A stretch of 64,000 nt of DNA from Sphingomonas sp. 8AM (GCF_902506455.1 NZ_LR733844.1:889268-953267), one strand, 5' to 3'; positions 16,957 through 26,869 are shown, counted from the first letter of the stretch. Program-made: numbers and translations. The notes: generated from the sequence alone by a model not told the origin.

Positions 16957-17030
16957 TGCCCGATCCTCTAATGGTAAGAGAGCGGACTCTGACTCCGTCA
17001 ATCAAGGTTCGAGTCCTTGTCGGGCATCCA
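16957..17030 (+). tRNA. tRNA-Gln (anticodon CTG)
   Basis: A full cloverleaf can be folded. The acceptor TGCCCGA pairs with TCGGGCA (17020-17026). The D stem is CTCT/AGAG, the anticodon stem GCGGA/TCCGT holds the loop CTCTGAC, and the T stem is CAAGG/CCTTG around TTCGAGT. The anticodon CTG is at 16989-16991 and reads CAG. The U1-A72 first pair is typical of tRNA-Gln. CCA is encoded. No other tRNA was seen. Confidence 0.96.
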
Positions 17031-17086
17031 GCTTTCCTCCCCACATCATCGTCCATGATCGAGTAGACCGATGATCGCGCTTGCGA

Positions 17087-17100
17087 TGATAGCGCTAACC
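17087..17100. promoter_or_regulatory. xyl-box-like LacI-family operator
   Basis: TGATAGCGCTAACC matches the xyl-box TGGTAGCGCTAACA, recalled from xanthomonads and Caulobacter, at 12 of 14 positions. It has the AGCGCT centre of LacI-family operators. It lies 40 bases before the GH43 start codon. A weaker half-match (TGATCGCGCTTGCG) sits at 17072-17085. Control by a XylR-like repressor responding to a pentose is inferred; no such regulator gene is in the window. Confidence 0.6.
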
Positions 17101-17139
17101 TCTACTCTGCCACGCAAATAGCGGGAGAGGATTGTGGGC

Positions 17140-18795
17140 ATGACCGGTCGGGGCAAGGTGCTGCTGTGCGGTGCCGTATGTGGCGTAGCGGCGATGGCGA
17201 GCGCGGCGACCGCGCAGGTCGCCCGATTCGAGCGCTTTCGCTACGACGGCAAGGCGCAGGAGCGCGAAAGCGTAACGTCCGGTGATTACCGCAACCCGAT
17301 CCTTTCCGGCTATTATCCCGATCCGTCGGTGACCCGCGTGGGCGACGATTTCTACCTCGTGAATTCGTCGTTCGCGCATTTTCCGGGCCTCCCGGTATTC
17401 CGGTCGAAGGACCTCGTGAACTGGGTGCAGATCGGCAATGCGATCGACCGACCCGAACAGCTCGACTTCACCGGGCGGCGCGTGTCGCAGGCGGTGTTCG
17501 CCCCCGACATCTCCTTCCACGACGGCACCTTCTATATCGCCAACACCTGTGTCGAATGCGGTGGCAATTTCGTCATCACCGCCAGGAACCCGGCGGGGCC
17601 ATGGTCGCAGCCGATCTGGCTGCCGTTCGAGGGGATCGATCCGTCGATCTACTGGGAAGGTGACCGCGCCTATATCGTCAACAATCGTGCCCCCGCCGAG
17701 CCGCCGCGCTATGACGGGCACCGCGCGATCTGGGTGCAGGAATATGACTGGCGCGTCGGCAAGATGGTCGGGGAAAGCACCCAGCTCATCAACGGCGGGG
17801 TCGATCTGTCGAAAAAGCCGGTATGGATCGAAGGCCCACACCTGCTCCGCAAGCAGGGCTGGTATTACCTTACTGCAGCCGAGGGCGGTACGAGCGACAA
17901 CCACTCGCAGGTCGTGTTCCGGTCGCGCAACCTGCGCGGGCCGTTCACGCCGTATGCGGGCAATCCGATCCTGACGCAGCGCGACCTGCCACCAAACCGC
18001 GCGCATCCCGTCACCTCGGCCGGTCACGCCGAACTGGTGCAGACGCAGAACGGCGACTGGTGGGCGACCTTCCTCGCCACGCGCCCCTATGCCGACGGAC
18101 TCTACAATATCGGGCGTGAGACCTTCCTGCTGCCGGTGACGTGGCGGGACGGTTGGCCGCATATCCTCGAGCGCGGCGTGCCGATCCCGTTCACGGCGCC
18201 ACGGCCCAGGCTCCCGGGCGGACCGACGCCGACGCTGCCGACCAGCGGCGACTTCGGCTACAGCGACGATTTCGGCGGCAACCGGCTGGCGATGCAGTGG
18301 ATCGGCATTCGCACGCCCAGGCAGCCCTTCTACCGCGTCGCGAACGGCGCGCTCGAACTGCAACCCGGCGCGCGTTTCGGCGACCTGACCGGCGTGCCGT
18401 CGTTCGTCGGGCGTCGGCAGCAGCATCACGTCGCGACCGTCTCGGTGACGATGCGCTACCAGCCGGGCAAGGACGGCGCCCGTGCCGGGCTGGCCGCGGT
18501 GCAGAACGATCGTTCGCTGCTGCTGTTCGGTGTGACGCGCGTGCAGGGCAAGCCGATGATCGCGCTGTGGACGCGCGCCGGGGCGGACGCCGACACGCTC
18601 GTCGCCAGCGCGCCGGTCGATGCAGGCAAGCCGCTCACGCTCACGATGCACGCTGATGGCGGCGCGATGCGCTTCGACTATGCGGTCGGCGGGCAGCGCA
18701 GGACGCTCCGCGACGGCGTCGACGTGCGCTTCCTCAGCACCGCGCAGGCGACCGGCTTCGTCGGCACGGTGATCGGTCCGTTCGACGAACCCTGA
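17140..18795 (+). CDS. Glycoside hydrolase family 43 (beta-xylosidase/arabinofuranosidase type)
   Basis: This secreted enzyme (signal peptide ending SAATAQ) has the five-bladed GH43 domain: base Asp in YYPDPS near 60, pKa-setting Asp in GIDPSIYWEG near 167, and acid Glu in WIEGPH near 230. A C-terminal beta-sandwich (about 365-550) matches the C2 domain of xylosidases. It should release xylose or arabinose from short plant-wall oligosaccharides. The ATG at 17140 is preferred over GTG at 17134 because GGGAGAGG then lies nine bases upstream. The xyl-box-like operator just upstream supports the pentose role. Confidence 0.88.
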   Translation: MTGRGKVLLCGAVCGVAAMASAATAQVARFERFRYDGKAQERESVTSGDYRNPILSGYYPDPSVTRVGDDFYLVNSSFAHFPGLPVFRSKDLVNWVQIGNAIDRPEQLDFTGRRVSQAVFAPDISFHDGTFYIANTCVECGGNFVITARNPAGPWSQPIWLPFEGIDPSIYWEGDRAYIVNNRAPAEPPRYDGHRAIWVQEYDWRVGKMVGESTQLINGGVDLSKKPVWIEGPHLLRKQGWYYLTAAEGGTSDNHSQVVFRSRNLRGPFTPYAGNPILTQRDLPPNRAHPVTSAGHAELVQTQNGDWWATFLATRPYADGLYNIGRETFLLPVTWRDGWPHILERGVPIPFTAPRPRLPGGPTPTLPTSGDFGYSDDFGGNRLAMQWIGIRTPRQPFYRVANGALELQPGARFGDLTGVPSFVGRRQQHHVATVSVTMRYQPGKDGARAGLAAVQNDRSLLLFGVTRVQGKPMIALWTRAGADADTLVASAPVDAGKPLTLTMHADGGAMRFDYAVGGQRRTLRDGVDVRFLSTAQATGFVGTVIGPFDEP

Positions 18796-18881
18796 GCAGC
18801 CCAGCTTGGGGGGACCGGGCCTGCTTCTTTCAACACCCAGAAAAATGATGGGATATGCTGGTCTCCGAACGAGGAGCGCGC

Positions 18882-19808
<927 letters not shown>

Positions 19809-19816
<8 letters not shown>

Positions 19817-20579
19817 GCCGCGCAAGCCCGTCATCGGCGTGCTATGCTGCAACGAGACGGTGCAGCGCCCGGTGCAGGTCGTGGCCAGCCGCTTCGTCGC
19901 GCCGCTCGCGCGAGTTTCGGAAGCGTGTGTGGTGCTGGTCCCGGCGATCGCCGGATTGTGCGACGTCGCGTCGCTGACCCAGTATCTCGACGGGATCCTG
20001 TTGACCGGGTCACGCTCGAATGTCGCGCCGACCCGCTATGGCGCGCCCAGCGACGAGGATGGCGGCGTGCTCGACCGCGAGCGCGACGACGTGGCACTGA
20101 CGATGGCCGACGCGATGATCTCGGCGGGCAAGCCGGTGTTCGGCATCTGCCGCGGCATGCAGGAGATCAACGTGCTGTTCGGCGGCACGCTCTCGACCGA
20201 GCGCTGCTGCGGGCGGCATTTGCGCGGTGGCTGGGACCAGTCGGATTACGCCGCGCTCTTCGATCATCGCCACGAGGTGGAGCTCGCCACAGACGGCGCA
20301 CTGGCCGCGCTGACCGGCGAGCAGCGGCTGTCGGTCCATTCGGTCCACGAACAGGCGATCGAGCGGCTCGGCGGCGGGCTGACCGTCGAGGCGTGGTCGA
20401 GCGACGATGGCGTGATCGAGGCGGTTGCCGCCCGGCCGAACGGTGCGGATGTGCTGGCGGTGCAATGGCATCCGGAATGGGACGTCGAGCGCAGCGCGAG
20501 CAGCCACGCCTTTTTCGCGCAGATCGGCCGCGCGCTGCGTGGGGGCGTGACGCAACAAAGCCGCGGCTCCGGCGATTAA
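19809..20579 (+). CDS. Class I glutamine amidotransferase, C26 (gamma-glutamyl-GABA hydrolase type)
   Basis: The 256-residue protein has the nucleophile Cys in GICRGMQEIN near residue 114 and the His-x-Glu pair in QWHPEW near 220. This matches the stand-alone C26 group that includes PuuD, which hydrolyses gamma-glutamyl-GABA in putrescine breakdown. The start overlaps the end of the serine acetyltransferase frame by eight bases, so the two were probably co-translated. No other putrescine genes are near, so the true substrate is open. Confidence 0.85.
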
Positions 20580-20605
20580 CCGTGCCCATGCCACGGAGAA
20601 AGACG

Positions 20606-20974
20606 ATGAAGCCGCTCGCCCTGCTCGTTCCGCTCGCCGCGCTGGCGCTCGCCGCCTGCTCGGATCGCGCCGAGGATCATGCCGAGCGCACCGGCAATGC
20701 GATTGCGTCCGACATCGAGCGTGCCTCCGACAATGTCGTGCAGAGCGTCGATAGTCTGACCGACCGCCTTTCCGATCACGTCACCAACCGCGTCGATGGC
20801 CTTGCCGCGGAGCAGATCGATCGCGCGGCGGACCGGATCTCGGACGCGTCCGACCGGCTGGAGGACGAAGTCCGCCGCCACGGTGACCGGACCCGCGATC
20901 GCGCGGGCGCTGCGCTCGAAAACGCCGGTGCCGATCTGCGCGACCGCGACGCCGGCGATCGCGAGCGCCGCTGA
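20606..20974 (+). CDS. Small putative lipoprotein with amphipathic helix
   Basis: A lipobox (LALAAC, Cys near residue 16) follows a short signal sequence, so it should be lipid-anchored in the envelope. The remaining 105 residues are very rich in Asp, Arg and Ala, with repeated D-R-(I/L)-x-D patterns that would form a long amphipathic or coiled helix. GGAG lies seven bases before the ATG. I do not recognise the family. Related low-complexity small lipoproteins are common in sphingomonads. It sits between the amidotransferase and MATE genes. Confidence 0.7.
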   Translation: MKPLALLVPLAALALAACSDRAEDHAERTGNAIASDIERASDNVVQSVDSLTDRLSDHVTNRVDGLAAEQIDRAADRISDASDRLEDEVRRHGDRTRDRAGAALENAGADLRDRDAGDRERR

Positions 20975-21033
20975 TCCACCCCCTGTCGTTGCCGCGGTCT
21001 GCGCGCTAAGGCGGCACGACGAGGGGACAAGAG

Positions 21034-22473
21034 ATGGCGCGCGGACCGCAACAGGATTTGACGACCGGTCCGATCGGGCGAACGTTGCTGGTGTTCGCGC
21101 TGCCGACGCTCGGCTCCAGCATCCTGCAATCGCTCAACGGCTCGATCAACGCGATCTGGATCGGGCAATTTCTCGGCGATCGCGCGCTGGCGGCGACCAC
21201 GAACGCCAATATCATCATGTTCCTGCTGATCGCGGCGGTGTTCGGCTTCGGCATGGCCGCGACAATCATGATCGGCCAGAACATGGGGCGCCACGACCTC
21301 GACGCGGTGCGGCGCGTGCTCGGCACGTCGGTCGGGCTGTTCACGCTGTTGTCGATCGTCACGGTGGTCCTGGGGTTGCTTGCCGCGCCCGCGATCCTGC
21401 GCGTGCTGGCGACGCCGGCGGAGGTTTACCCGCTCGCGCTCGCCTATTTGCGCGTCATCTTCGTCGCGATGGTGCCGGGCTTCGTCGCCGTGCTGCTGAC
21501 GATGGCGCTGCGCGGCACGGGTGACTCGATCACCCCGCTCAAGTTCATGGCGCTGGGATCGGCGATCGACGTTGCGCTCAACCCGCTGCTGATCCGCGGC
21601 CTCGGCCCGATCCCGGCGCTGGGGATCGAGGGATCGGCGACTGCGACGCTGATCGCCAATACGGTCTCGCTGCTCGCGCTGCTCGTCTACATCTACCGGC
21701 GCGACCTGCCGATCCGGTTGCGCGGCGCGGAGTGGCGCTACGTCCTGCCCGATCCCGCACTGCTGCGGACGATCGTCGCCAAGGGCGTGCCGATGGGGTT
21801 GCAGATGCTGGTGGTCTCGACCTCGGCGTTGGCGATGATCGGGCTGGTCAACCGCCACGGCACCGCCACGACCGCGGCTTATGGCGCGGCGAACCAGCTC
21901 TGGACCTATATCCAGATGCCGGCGATGGCCGTCGGCGCGGCGGTGAGCGCGATGGCAGCGCAGAATATCGGCGCGGGGGCGTGGTCGCGGGTCGACCGGA
22001 TCACGCGCGTCGGCATCATCACCAATCTGGCGCTGACCGGCGGGCTGGTCGTGCTGCTGACGCTGCTCGACCGCCACGTGCTGTGGCTGTTCCTCGGGCA
22101 GGACAGCGGCGCGGTCGACATCGCGGTGCGGATCAACCTGATCGCGGCGTGGAGCTTCGTGCTGTTCGGCGTGTCGATGGTGCTGTCGGCGACGGTGCGC
22201 GCGAACGGCGCGGTAATCGGGCCGCTGGTAATCCTGGCGCTGGCGATGTTCCCGCTCCGGCTCGGCATGGCGGCCGGTCTGGAACCTTCGTGGGGTGCGG
22301 ATGCGATCTGGTGGAGCTTCCCCGCGGGATCGATCGGGTCGATGCTGATGATGATCGCTTTCTATCGCCACGGCGGCTGGCGGCGCAGCAAGCTACCCGC
22401 GGCACCTCACGAGGGCGAGGAACAGGCGATGGCTGAGTGCGAGCCGGCCGCAAAGACGATGCCGGTCGGCTGA
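21034..22473 (+). CDS. MATE family efflux transporter
   Basis: The 479-residue protein has about twelve membrane helices in two homologous halves, each beginning with a long helix after an N-terminal IGRTLLVFALPTL stretch as in NorM/DinF-type exporters. Members exchange Na+ or H+ for cationic drugs or metabolites across the inner membrane. The substrate cannot be told. The tail (about 450-479) is charged and ends inside a 21-bp tandem repeat, so the C-terminus looks recently extended or modified. It converges on rpoN. Confidence 0.9.
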   Translation: MARGPQQDLTTGPIGRTLLVFALPTLGSSILQSLNGSINAIWIGQFLGDRALAATTNANIIMFLLIAAVFGFGMAATIMIGQNMGRHDLDAVRRVLGTSVGLFTLLSIVTVVLGLLAAPAILRVLATPAEVYPLALAYLRVIFVAMVPGFVAVLLTMALRGTGDSITPLKFMALGSAIDVALNPLLIRGLGPIPALGIEGSATATLIANTVSLLALLVYIYRRDLPIRLRGAEWRYVLPDPALLRTIVAKGVPMGLQMLVVSTSALAMIGLVNRHGTATTAAYGAANQLWTYIQMPAMAVGAAVSAMAAQNIGAGAWSRVDRITRVGIITNLALTGGLVVLLTLLDRHVLWLFLGQDSGAVDIAVRINLIAAWSFVLFGVSMVLSATVRANGAVIGPLVILALAMFPLRLGMAAGLEPSWGADAIWWSFPAGSIGSMLMMIAFYRHGGWRRSKLPAAPHEGEEQAMAECEPAAKTMPVG

Positions 22474-22523
22474 CGCCCGGGGCCGGTCGGCTGACACTCG
22501 GGGCCGGTCGGCTGACGCTCAGG
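22461..22523. repeat. Three 21-bp tandem repeats between MATE and rpoN
   Basis: GCCGGTCGGCTGAC starts copies at 22461, 22482 and 22503, each followed by a variable GCYCGG-like tail. The period is exactly 21 bases. The first copy contains the MATE stop codon and the third contains the rpoN stop (22519-22521). Confidence 0.85.
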
Positions 22524-24003
22524 CGCGTTGCAGCGCGCGGGCGCGGCGGCGCTGCACCGAACTGCCGATGCCCATCGACTCGCGATATTTGGCGACGGTG
22601 CGGCGCGCGATGTCGAAGCCCTTGGCGTTTAGCTGCTCGACCAGCGTGTCGTCGGACAGGATCGTATCGCCTTCCCCTGCGATCAGCGCGCGGATCGCGC
22701 TCTTCACGGCCTCGGCCGACACGGCATCGCCGCCGTCCGCAGCGGCGATCGCGGAGGTGAAGAAATATTTCAGCTCGAACACGCCACGTGCGCAGCTCAG
22801 ATATTTGTTGCTGGTGACGCGGCTGACCGTCGATTCGTGGAGGTCGATCGCCTCGGCGATCTGGCGCAGCGTCAGTGGGCGGAGATGCGCGACCCCGCGC
22901 AGGAAGAACGCCTCCTGTTGCTTCACGATCTCGGTCGCGACGCGCACGATCGTCCGCTGCCGCTGGTCGAGCGCCTTGACCAGCCAGTTGGCGCTGGCCA
23001 GCTTGTCGGCAAGCCACGCCTTGCCCGCCTTGTCCTGCTTGCCGCCCGCCAGCTTGCTGTAATAGCCCTTGTTGACCAGCACGCGCGGTAGCGTCGCGGC
23101 GTTCAGCTCGATCGCCCAGCCGGCCTTGGTGCGCGTCACCGACAGATCGGGGATCACCGGCGCGGGCGGTTCGCCACCGTAGCGGCAGCCGGGCTTGGGA
23201 TCATAGCCGCGCAGCTCGCGGATCATGTCCGCCATGTCCTCGTCATCGACCTGACACAGCCGCTTGAGCCGCGTCAGGTCGCCGCGCGCGAGCAGGTCGA
23301 GATGATCGAGCAACCGCGCCATGCACGGATCGTAGCGGTCGACCTCGCGCGCCTGGATCGCGAGACATTCGGCGAGATCGCGCGCGCCGACCCCGGTCGG
23401 CTCGAAGCGCTGGATGATCGTCAGCACGGCGGCGACGCGAGCGACCGGAACGCCCAGACGCTGCGCAAGCTCGGCGATGTCGGCGCGCAGATAGCCTGCC
23501 TCGTCGATTTGGTCGATCAACGCGCGCGCGATGAACATCTCCGCCTCGTCGAACGCCGCGCCCGCCTGCGCGAGCAGCACGTCGGCGAGGCTCTCGCTGG
23601 TGTCGGCGAAGGCGTCGAGATCAGGCGCCTCGCCCGAGCCGCTGGCCGGGGCCACGCTCGACGACAAACCGGCGTGATCGGACGGCGAATCGTCGAAGCG
23701 TTCGGCGGCGATGTCAACGTCGAGCGCCTCGCCGGTCGCCTCACCCGCGACGACAAGTTCGTCGGCCCCCGCCGGCTCGTCGCGCGTCGGGGTATCTACC
23801 GGCGCTGCCTCAGGCGCATCGTCGCCGCCGGGTGTCGCCTCCAGCAGCGGGTTGCGTTCGAGTTCCTCGGCGATCACGCCTTCGATCTCGAGGTTGCTCA
23901 GCGCCAGCAGCTTGATCGCCTGCTGAAGCTGCGGCGTCATGACGAGCGATTGCGACTGGCGCAGGTCGAGGCGCGGCGCGAGGCTCATGACGCTTTGAAC
24001 CAT
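22519..24003 (-). CDS. rpoN: RNA polymerase sigma-54 factor RpoN
   Basis: The 494-residue protein has the glutamine-rich activator region at its N-terminus (LRQSQSLVMTPQLQQAIKLL), an acidic linker (about 55-165), the core-binding part, a helix-turn-helix (IDLHESTVSRVTS) and the RpoN box RRTVAKYRESMGI near the C-terminus. It directs transcription from -24/-12 promoters with enhancer-binding activators. A match to such a promoter lies before glnK (42948). The conserved N-terminus would also fit a start at 23988, but only the 24003 ATG has an AGGGG nearby, and that lies inside repeat D. It is the last gene of the lpt block. Confidence 0.95.
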   Translation of the reverse strand: MVQSVMSLAPRLDLRQSQSLVMTPQLQQAIKLLALSNLEIEGVIAEELERNPLLEATPGGDDAPEAAPVDTPTRDEPAGADELVVAGEATGEALDVDIAAERFDDSPSDHAGLSSSVAPASGSGEAPDLDAFADTSESLADVLLAQAGAAFDEAEMFIARALIDQIDEAGYLRADIAELAQRLGVPVARVAAVLTIIQRFEPTGVGARDLAECLAIQAREVDRYDPCMARLLDHLDLLARGDLTRLKRLCQVDDEDMADMIRELRGYDPKPGCRYGGEPPAPVIPDLSVTRTKAGWAIELNAATLPRVLVNKGYYSKLAGGKQDKAGKAWLADKLASANWLVKALDQRQRTIVRVATEIVKQQEAFFLRGVAHLRPLTLRQIAEAIDLHESTVSRVTSNKYLSCARGVFELKYFFTSAIAAADGGDAVSAEAVKSAIRALIAGEGDTILSDDTLVEQLNAKGFDIARRTVAKYRESMGIGSSVQRRRARALQRA

Positions 24004-24132
24004 CGCCCCTGCGCAGGCAGGGACCTATGGCTATCGAATGTGTAGATGACCGCGACCCAGGGCTGACGGCGCATGTGTCAGGCTACCCGCGAGAAATCGG
24101 CAGAGATGGGCCCCTGCCTGCGCAGGGGCGAC
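24003..24132. repeat. Inverted repeat, family D copy 1
   Basis: CGCCCCTGCGCAGGCAGGGA at 24004 pairs with CCCCTGCCTGCGCAGGGGCG near 24111-24130. About 85 bases lie between the arms, including TATCGAATG. A second copy is at 58551. The left arm touches the rpoN start codon and supplies its only visible ribosome-binding bases. Confidence 0.8.
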
Positions 24133-24166
24133 AAATGGGGAAGGGCGAGCGCGCCTGCCACCATGC

Positions 24167-24961
24167 CTACAGCGCGAAATCCTCGCCCAGATAGAGCCGG
24201 CGGACGTTCTCGTCGCGCACCAGTTCCTCCGGGCTGCCGGTGAACAGCACCTTGCCGTCGTAGATGATGTACGCGCGGTCGACGATGTCGAGCGTCTCGC
24301 GCACGTTGTGATCGGTGATCAGCACCCCGATGCCGCGATCCTTGAGCTGGCAGACCAGATTGCGGATGTCGGCAATCGAGATCGGGTCGATCCCCGCGAA
24401 CGGCTCGTCCAGCAGCATGATCGACGGATCGGCGGCCAGCGCGCGCGCGATCTCGGCGCGGCGGCGCTCGCCCCCGGACAACGCCATCGCCGGTGCGTCG
24501 CGCAACCGCGTCAGCCCGAACTCACCGAGCAGCTTCTCCAGCTTTTCAGTCCGGGCCGCCGCGTCGGGCTCGGCGAGTTCGAGCACGGTCAGGATGTTCT
24601 TCTCGATCGTCAGCCCGCGGAAGATCGATGTTTCCTGTGGTAGATAGCCGAGGCCCAGGATCGCACGACGGTACATCGGCAAGCCGGTGATATCGTCGCC
24701 GTCGAGCATGATCCGGCCCGAATCGGGCTTCACCAGCCCCATCACCGAATAGAAGCATGTCGTCTTGCCCGCGCCGTTCGGGCCGAGCAGCCCGATCACC
24801 TCGCCGCGCCCGACCGTTACCGACACGTCGGTCAGCACGACGCGTTTGTCATAGCTTTTGGCGATCGATACGACCTGCAGCCCGCTGCCCAGCTCGGCCT
24901 CGTGGATCGGCTCCACCCGGTCGAGACCGTCGCGATCCAGCGCTGTCGTGATGCCGTCCAT
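24167..24961 (-). CDS. lptB: LPS export ABC transporter ATPase LptB
   Basis: The 264-residue ATPase powers extraction of lipopolysaccharide from the inner membrane with LptFG. It shows Walker A GPNGAGKTT near residue 60, signature LSGGERRRAEIAR, Walker B MLLDEPFAGIDP and an H-loop ITDHNV. The extra 25 residues at the N-terminus are not part of the fold. It lies between lptA (115 bases upstream) and rpoN, the usual order in alphaproteobacteria. LptF and LptG are not in the window. Confidence 0.95.
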   Translation of the reverse strand: MDGITTALDRDGLDRVEPIHEAELGSGLQVVSIAKSYDKRVVLTDVSVTVGRGEVIGLLGPNGAGKTTCFYSVMGLVKPDSGRIMLDGDDITGLPMYRRAILGLGYLPQETSIFRGLTIEKNILTVLELAEPDAAARTEKLEKLLGEFGLTRLRDAPAMALSGGERRRAEIARALAADPSIMLLDEPFAGIDPISIADIRNLVCQLKDRGIGVLITDHNVRETLDIVDRAYIIYDGKVLFTGSPEELVRDENVRRLYLGEDFAL

Positions 24962-25075
24962 CGTCTGTCGCTCTCTCAGAACAGGGTTACCGCTTCGTCA
25001 ATGCCGCCCCGACTGGCAGGATTCATGCAGGAAGCGGGCACGGGCGTGAACCCCTGACGTTTCTTTCGCGCTGCA

Positions 25076-25612
25076 TCAGTTGCGCTTGGGCACCGAGAAG
25101 GTCCCGGTGACGCGTCCGTTCGGCGCCTGGGTGACCCCGCCCGTTCCTGCCGCCGCGCCGCCGGCCACGGACGAGCCGTCGATCACCGCGCGACCCGAGT
25201 CGAGATTGATCGTCAGCCGCCCGCCGTTCACGGTGTTGCCGCCCTGCATCAGCTTGACCGAACCCAGCATCGTGATGACGCGGCGGTTAAGATCATAGAC
25301 GCCGAACTGACTGCGCGCGGTCTGGTCGGGGCGCACCACCGTCACCCCGCCGCTGGCATCGAGCCGCGACACCTGCGGATTGCCCTCGATGACCTGACCC
25401 GTATAGGCAACGGTCATCCGCTGCGCGGTCAGCGTCATTTCCGCCTGCCGCACCTTGACGTTGCCGGACAACACCGCGCGATTGGCGCGATCCTGCAATT
25501 CGATGTGGTCCGCGCCGAAATCGATCGGCGCGGCGGTGTCGTGCCGCGTCTGCGCCGCCGCGGGGACGGCGAGCAACATCAGCAGGGCGGGGGCGGCGGC
25601 AAGGCGCAACAT
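25076..25612 (-). CDS. lptA: LPS transport periplasmic protein LptA
   Basis: A signal peptide ending VPAAAQT leads a 178-residue OstA-fold protein. The core (about 30-145) reads as repeated beta strands with LSGNVKVRQ and MTVAYTG segments typical of the beta-jellyroll that stacks into the periplasmic LPS bridge. The tail after 145 is low-complexity (Ala, Gly). It lies 11 bases after lptC and 115 before lptB. Confidence 0.92.
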   Translation of the reverse strand: MLRLAAAPALLMLLAVPAAAQTRHDTAAPIDFGADHIELQDRANRAVLSGNVKVRQAEMTLTAQRMTVAYTGQVIEGNPQVSRLDASGGVTVVRPDQTARSQFGVYDLNRRVITMLGSVKLMQGGNTVNGGRLTINLDSGRAVIDGSSVAGGAAAGTGGVTQAPNGRVTGTFSVPKRN

Positions 25613-25623
25613 GCGGGGCTTCT

Positions 25624-26256
25624 CTATTTTCTAGGGGTAAACCGCAAGCGTGCATTGCCGTCGAGCGTGACGGAGCGCGCCTCTAGGTCGGCGCTCATCC
25701 GGTCGCCGCGGAACGTGCCCTGGCGCACGGTACCGGTCGCCGCGCCCGTGGAGCGCAGGCGACGCGATTTCAGGTCGACGACCGCATTGTCGGTGTCGAG
25801 CGTGTAGTTGTTCGGCCCGCGCACCTTGATCGGGCCGTCGACATTCACCTGCTCGCTATCCATGTCGTAGCGTGCGGTCGGCGCCGTAAGCGTCGCAGGG
25901 CCATCGGACAGCCGGATCGCCGCCGCCATGCCCGCGATGCGGACGATCGGCTCGGCGGAGCTTTTCTGCACCGCGGAGCCCGCGTCGAGCTCGAATGGTT
26001 GCCCCTTGGCATCGGTGCCGCGATACCGCGCCTCGCGCAGCTTCATGCGTTCCTTGGCGACCTCGACACGGTTCTTGTCGAGCACGAACGACGCGTCGCC
26101 GCCCATCGTCAGCGGCGCCATGACCAGGAACGCGAACAAGACGCCGATCGACACCGGCAACCCGCGGTTGGCGAGTGCGATGACGCGATCGTGCCGCCCG
26201 CCGGGCTGTGCCCAGCGGTGCCGTTCCGATCGGACGCGAAGCGCGACGTCAGACAT
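25624..26256 (-). CDS. lptC: LPS export protein LptC
   Basis: The 210-residue protein has one N-terminal membrane helix (about 30-50) and a periplasmic LptC jellyroll. It passes LPS from LptBFG to LptA. Its start overlaps the end of the RNase D gene by eight bases, so translation is coupled. Its end is 11 bases before lptA. Confidence 0.92.
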   Translation of the reverse strand: MSDVALRVRSERHRWAQPGGRHDRVIALANRGLPVSIGVLFAFLVMAPLTMGGDASFVLDKNRVEVAKERMKLREARYRGTDAKGQPFELDAGSAVQKSSAEPIVRIAGMAAAIRLSDGPATLTAPTARYDMDSEQVNVDGPIKVRGPNNYTLDTDNAVVDLKSRRLRSTGAATGTVRQGTFRGDRMSADLEARSVTLDGNARLRFTPRK

Positions 26257-26869
26257 GCGCGAAGATGTCCACCTCCGGCCAGCCCGCCAGATCCAGTTCG
26301 GCGCGCGCCGGCAGGAAGTCGAAACACGCCTGCGCCAGTTCGGTGCGGCCCTCGCGCGCCAGCCGCCGGTCGAGCTCTTCCTTCAGGCGGTGCAGGAAGC
26401 GGACGTCGGAGGCGGCATAATCGCGTTGCGCATCGCTCAGCACCGGGCTGCCCCAGTCCGAAGATTGCTGCTGCTTCGAGATGTCCTGACCCAGCAATTC
26501 GCGCACCAGCTCCTTCAGTCCGTGCCGGTCGGTGTAGGTGCGCACCAGCCGCGACGCGGTCTTGGTGCAATAGACCGGTGCGGCCACGACGCCGAGATAG
26601 TGACGGATCGCCGCAATGTCGAAGCGGCCGAAATGATAAAGCTTCAGCCGTGCGGGGTCGGCGAGCACCTGGCGCAGTACCGGCGCAGCATAGTCGCTGC
26701 CCGGCGAGAAGCGCACGAGATGCTCGTCGCCGCCGCCATCCGACAATTGCACCAGGCACAGCCGGTCGCGCGGGGTGATGAGCCCCATCGTCTCGGTATC
26801 GACCGCAATCGCGGCGCCTGCGGCGAACACGTCGCCCGGCAGGTCTTCTTCATGCAGATGTACAGTCAT
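26249..26869 (-). CDS. Single-domain RNase D-like 3'-5' exonuclease
   Basis: The 206-residue protein has the DEDDy exonuclease motifs: Asp24 and Glu26 in VDTET, an Asp in FGRFDIAAI, and YAASDVRFL with the final Tyr and Asp. It lacks the HRDC domains of E. coli RNase D, so it is the short form found next to lptC in many alphaproteobacteria. It probably trims structured RNA 3' ends. The ATG at 26869 was chosen because the family starts here; longer frames upstream run into the glycine-rich shadow of the cold-shock gene. Confidence 0.9.
   Translation of the reverse strand: MTVHLHEEDLPGDVFAAGAAIAVDTETMGLITPRDRLCLVQLSDGGGDEHLVRFSPGSDYAAPVLRQVLADPARLKLYHFGRFDIAAIRHYLGVVAAPVYCTKTASRLVRTYTDRHGLKELVRELLGQDISKQQQSSDWGSPVLSDAQRDYAASDVRFLHRLKEELDRRLAREGRTELAQACFDFLPARAELDLAGWPEVDIFAHV

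Noticed and set aside
20776..22371. A 531-codon frame opposite the MATE gene
   Set aside because: Gln/Arg/His-rich shadow; the MATE protein accounts for the strand.
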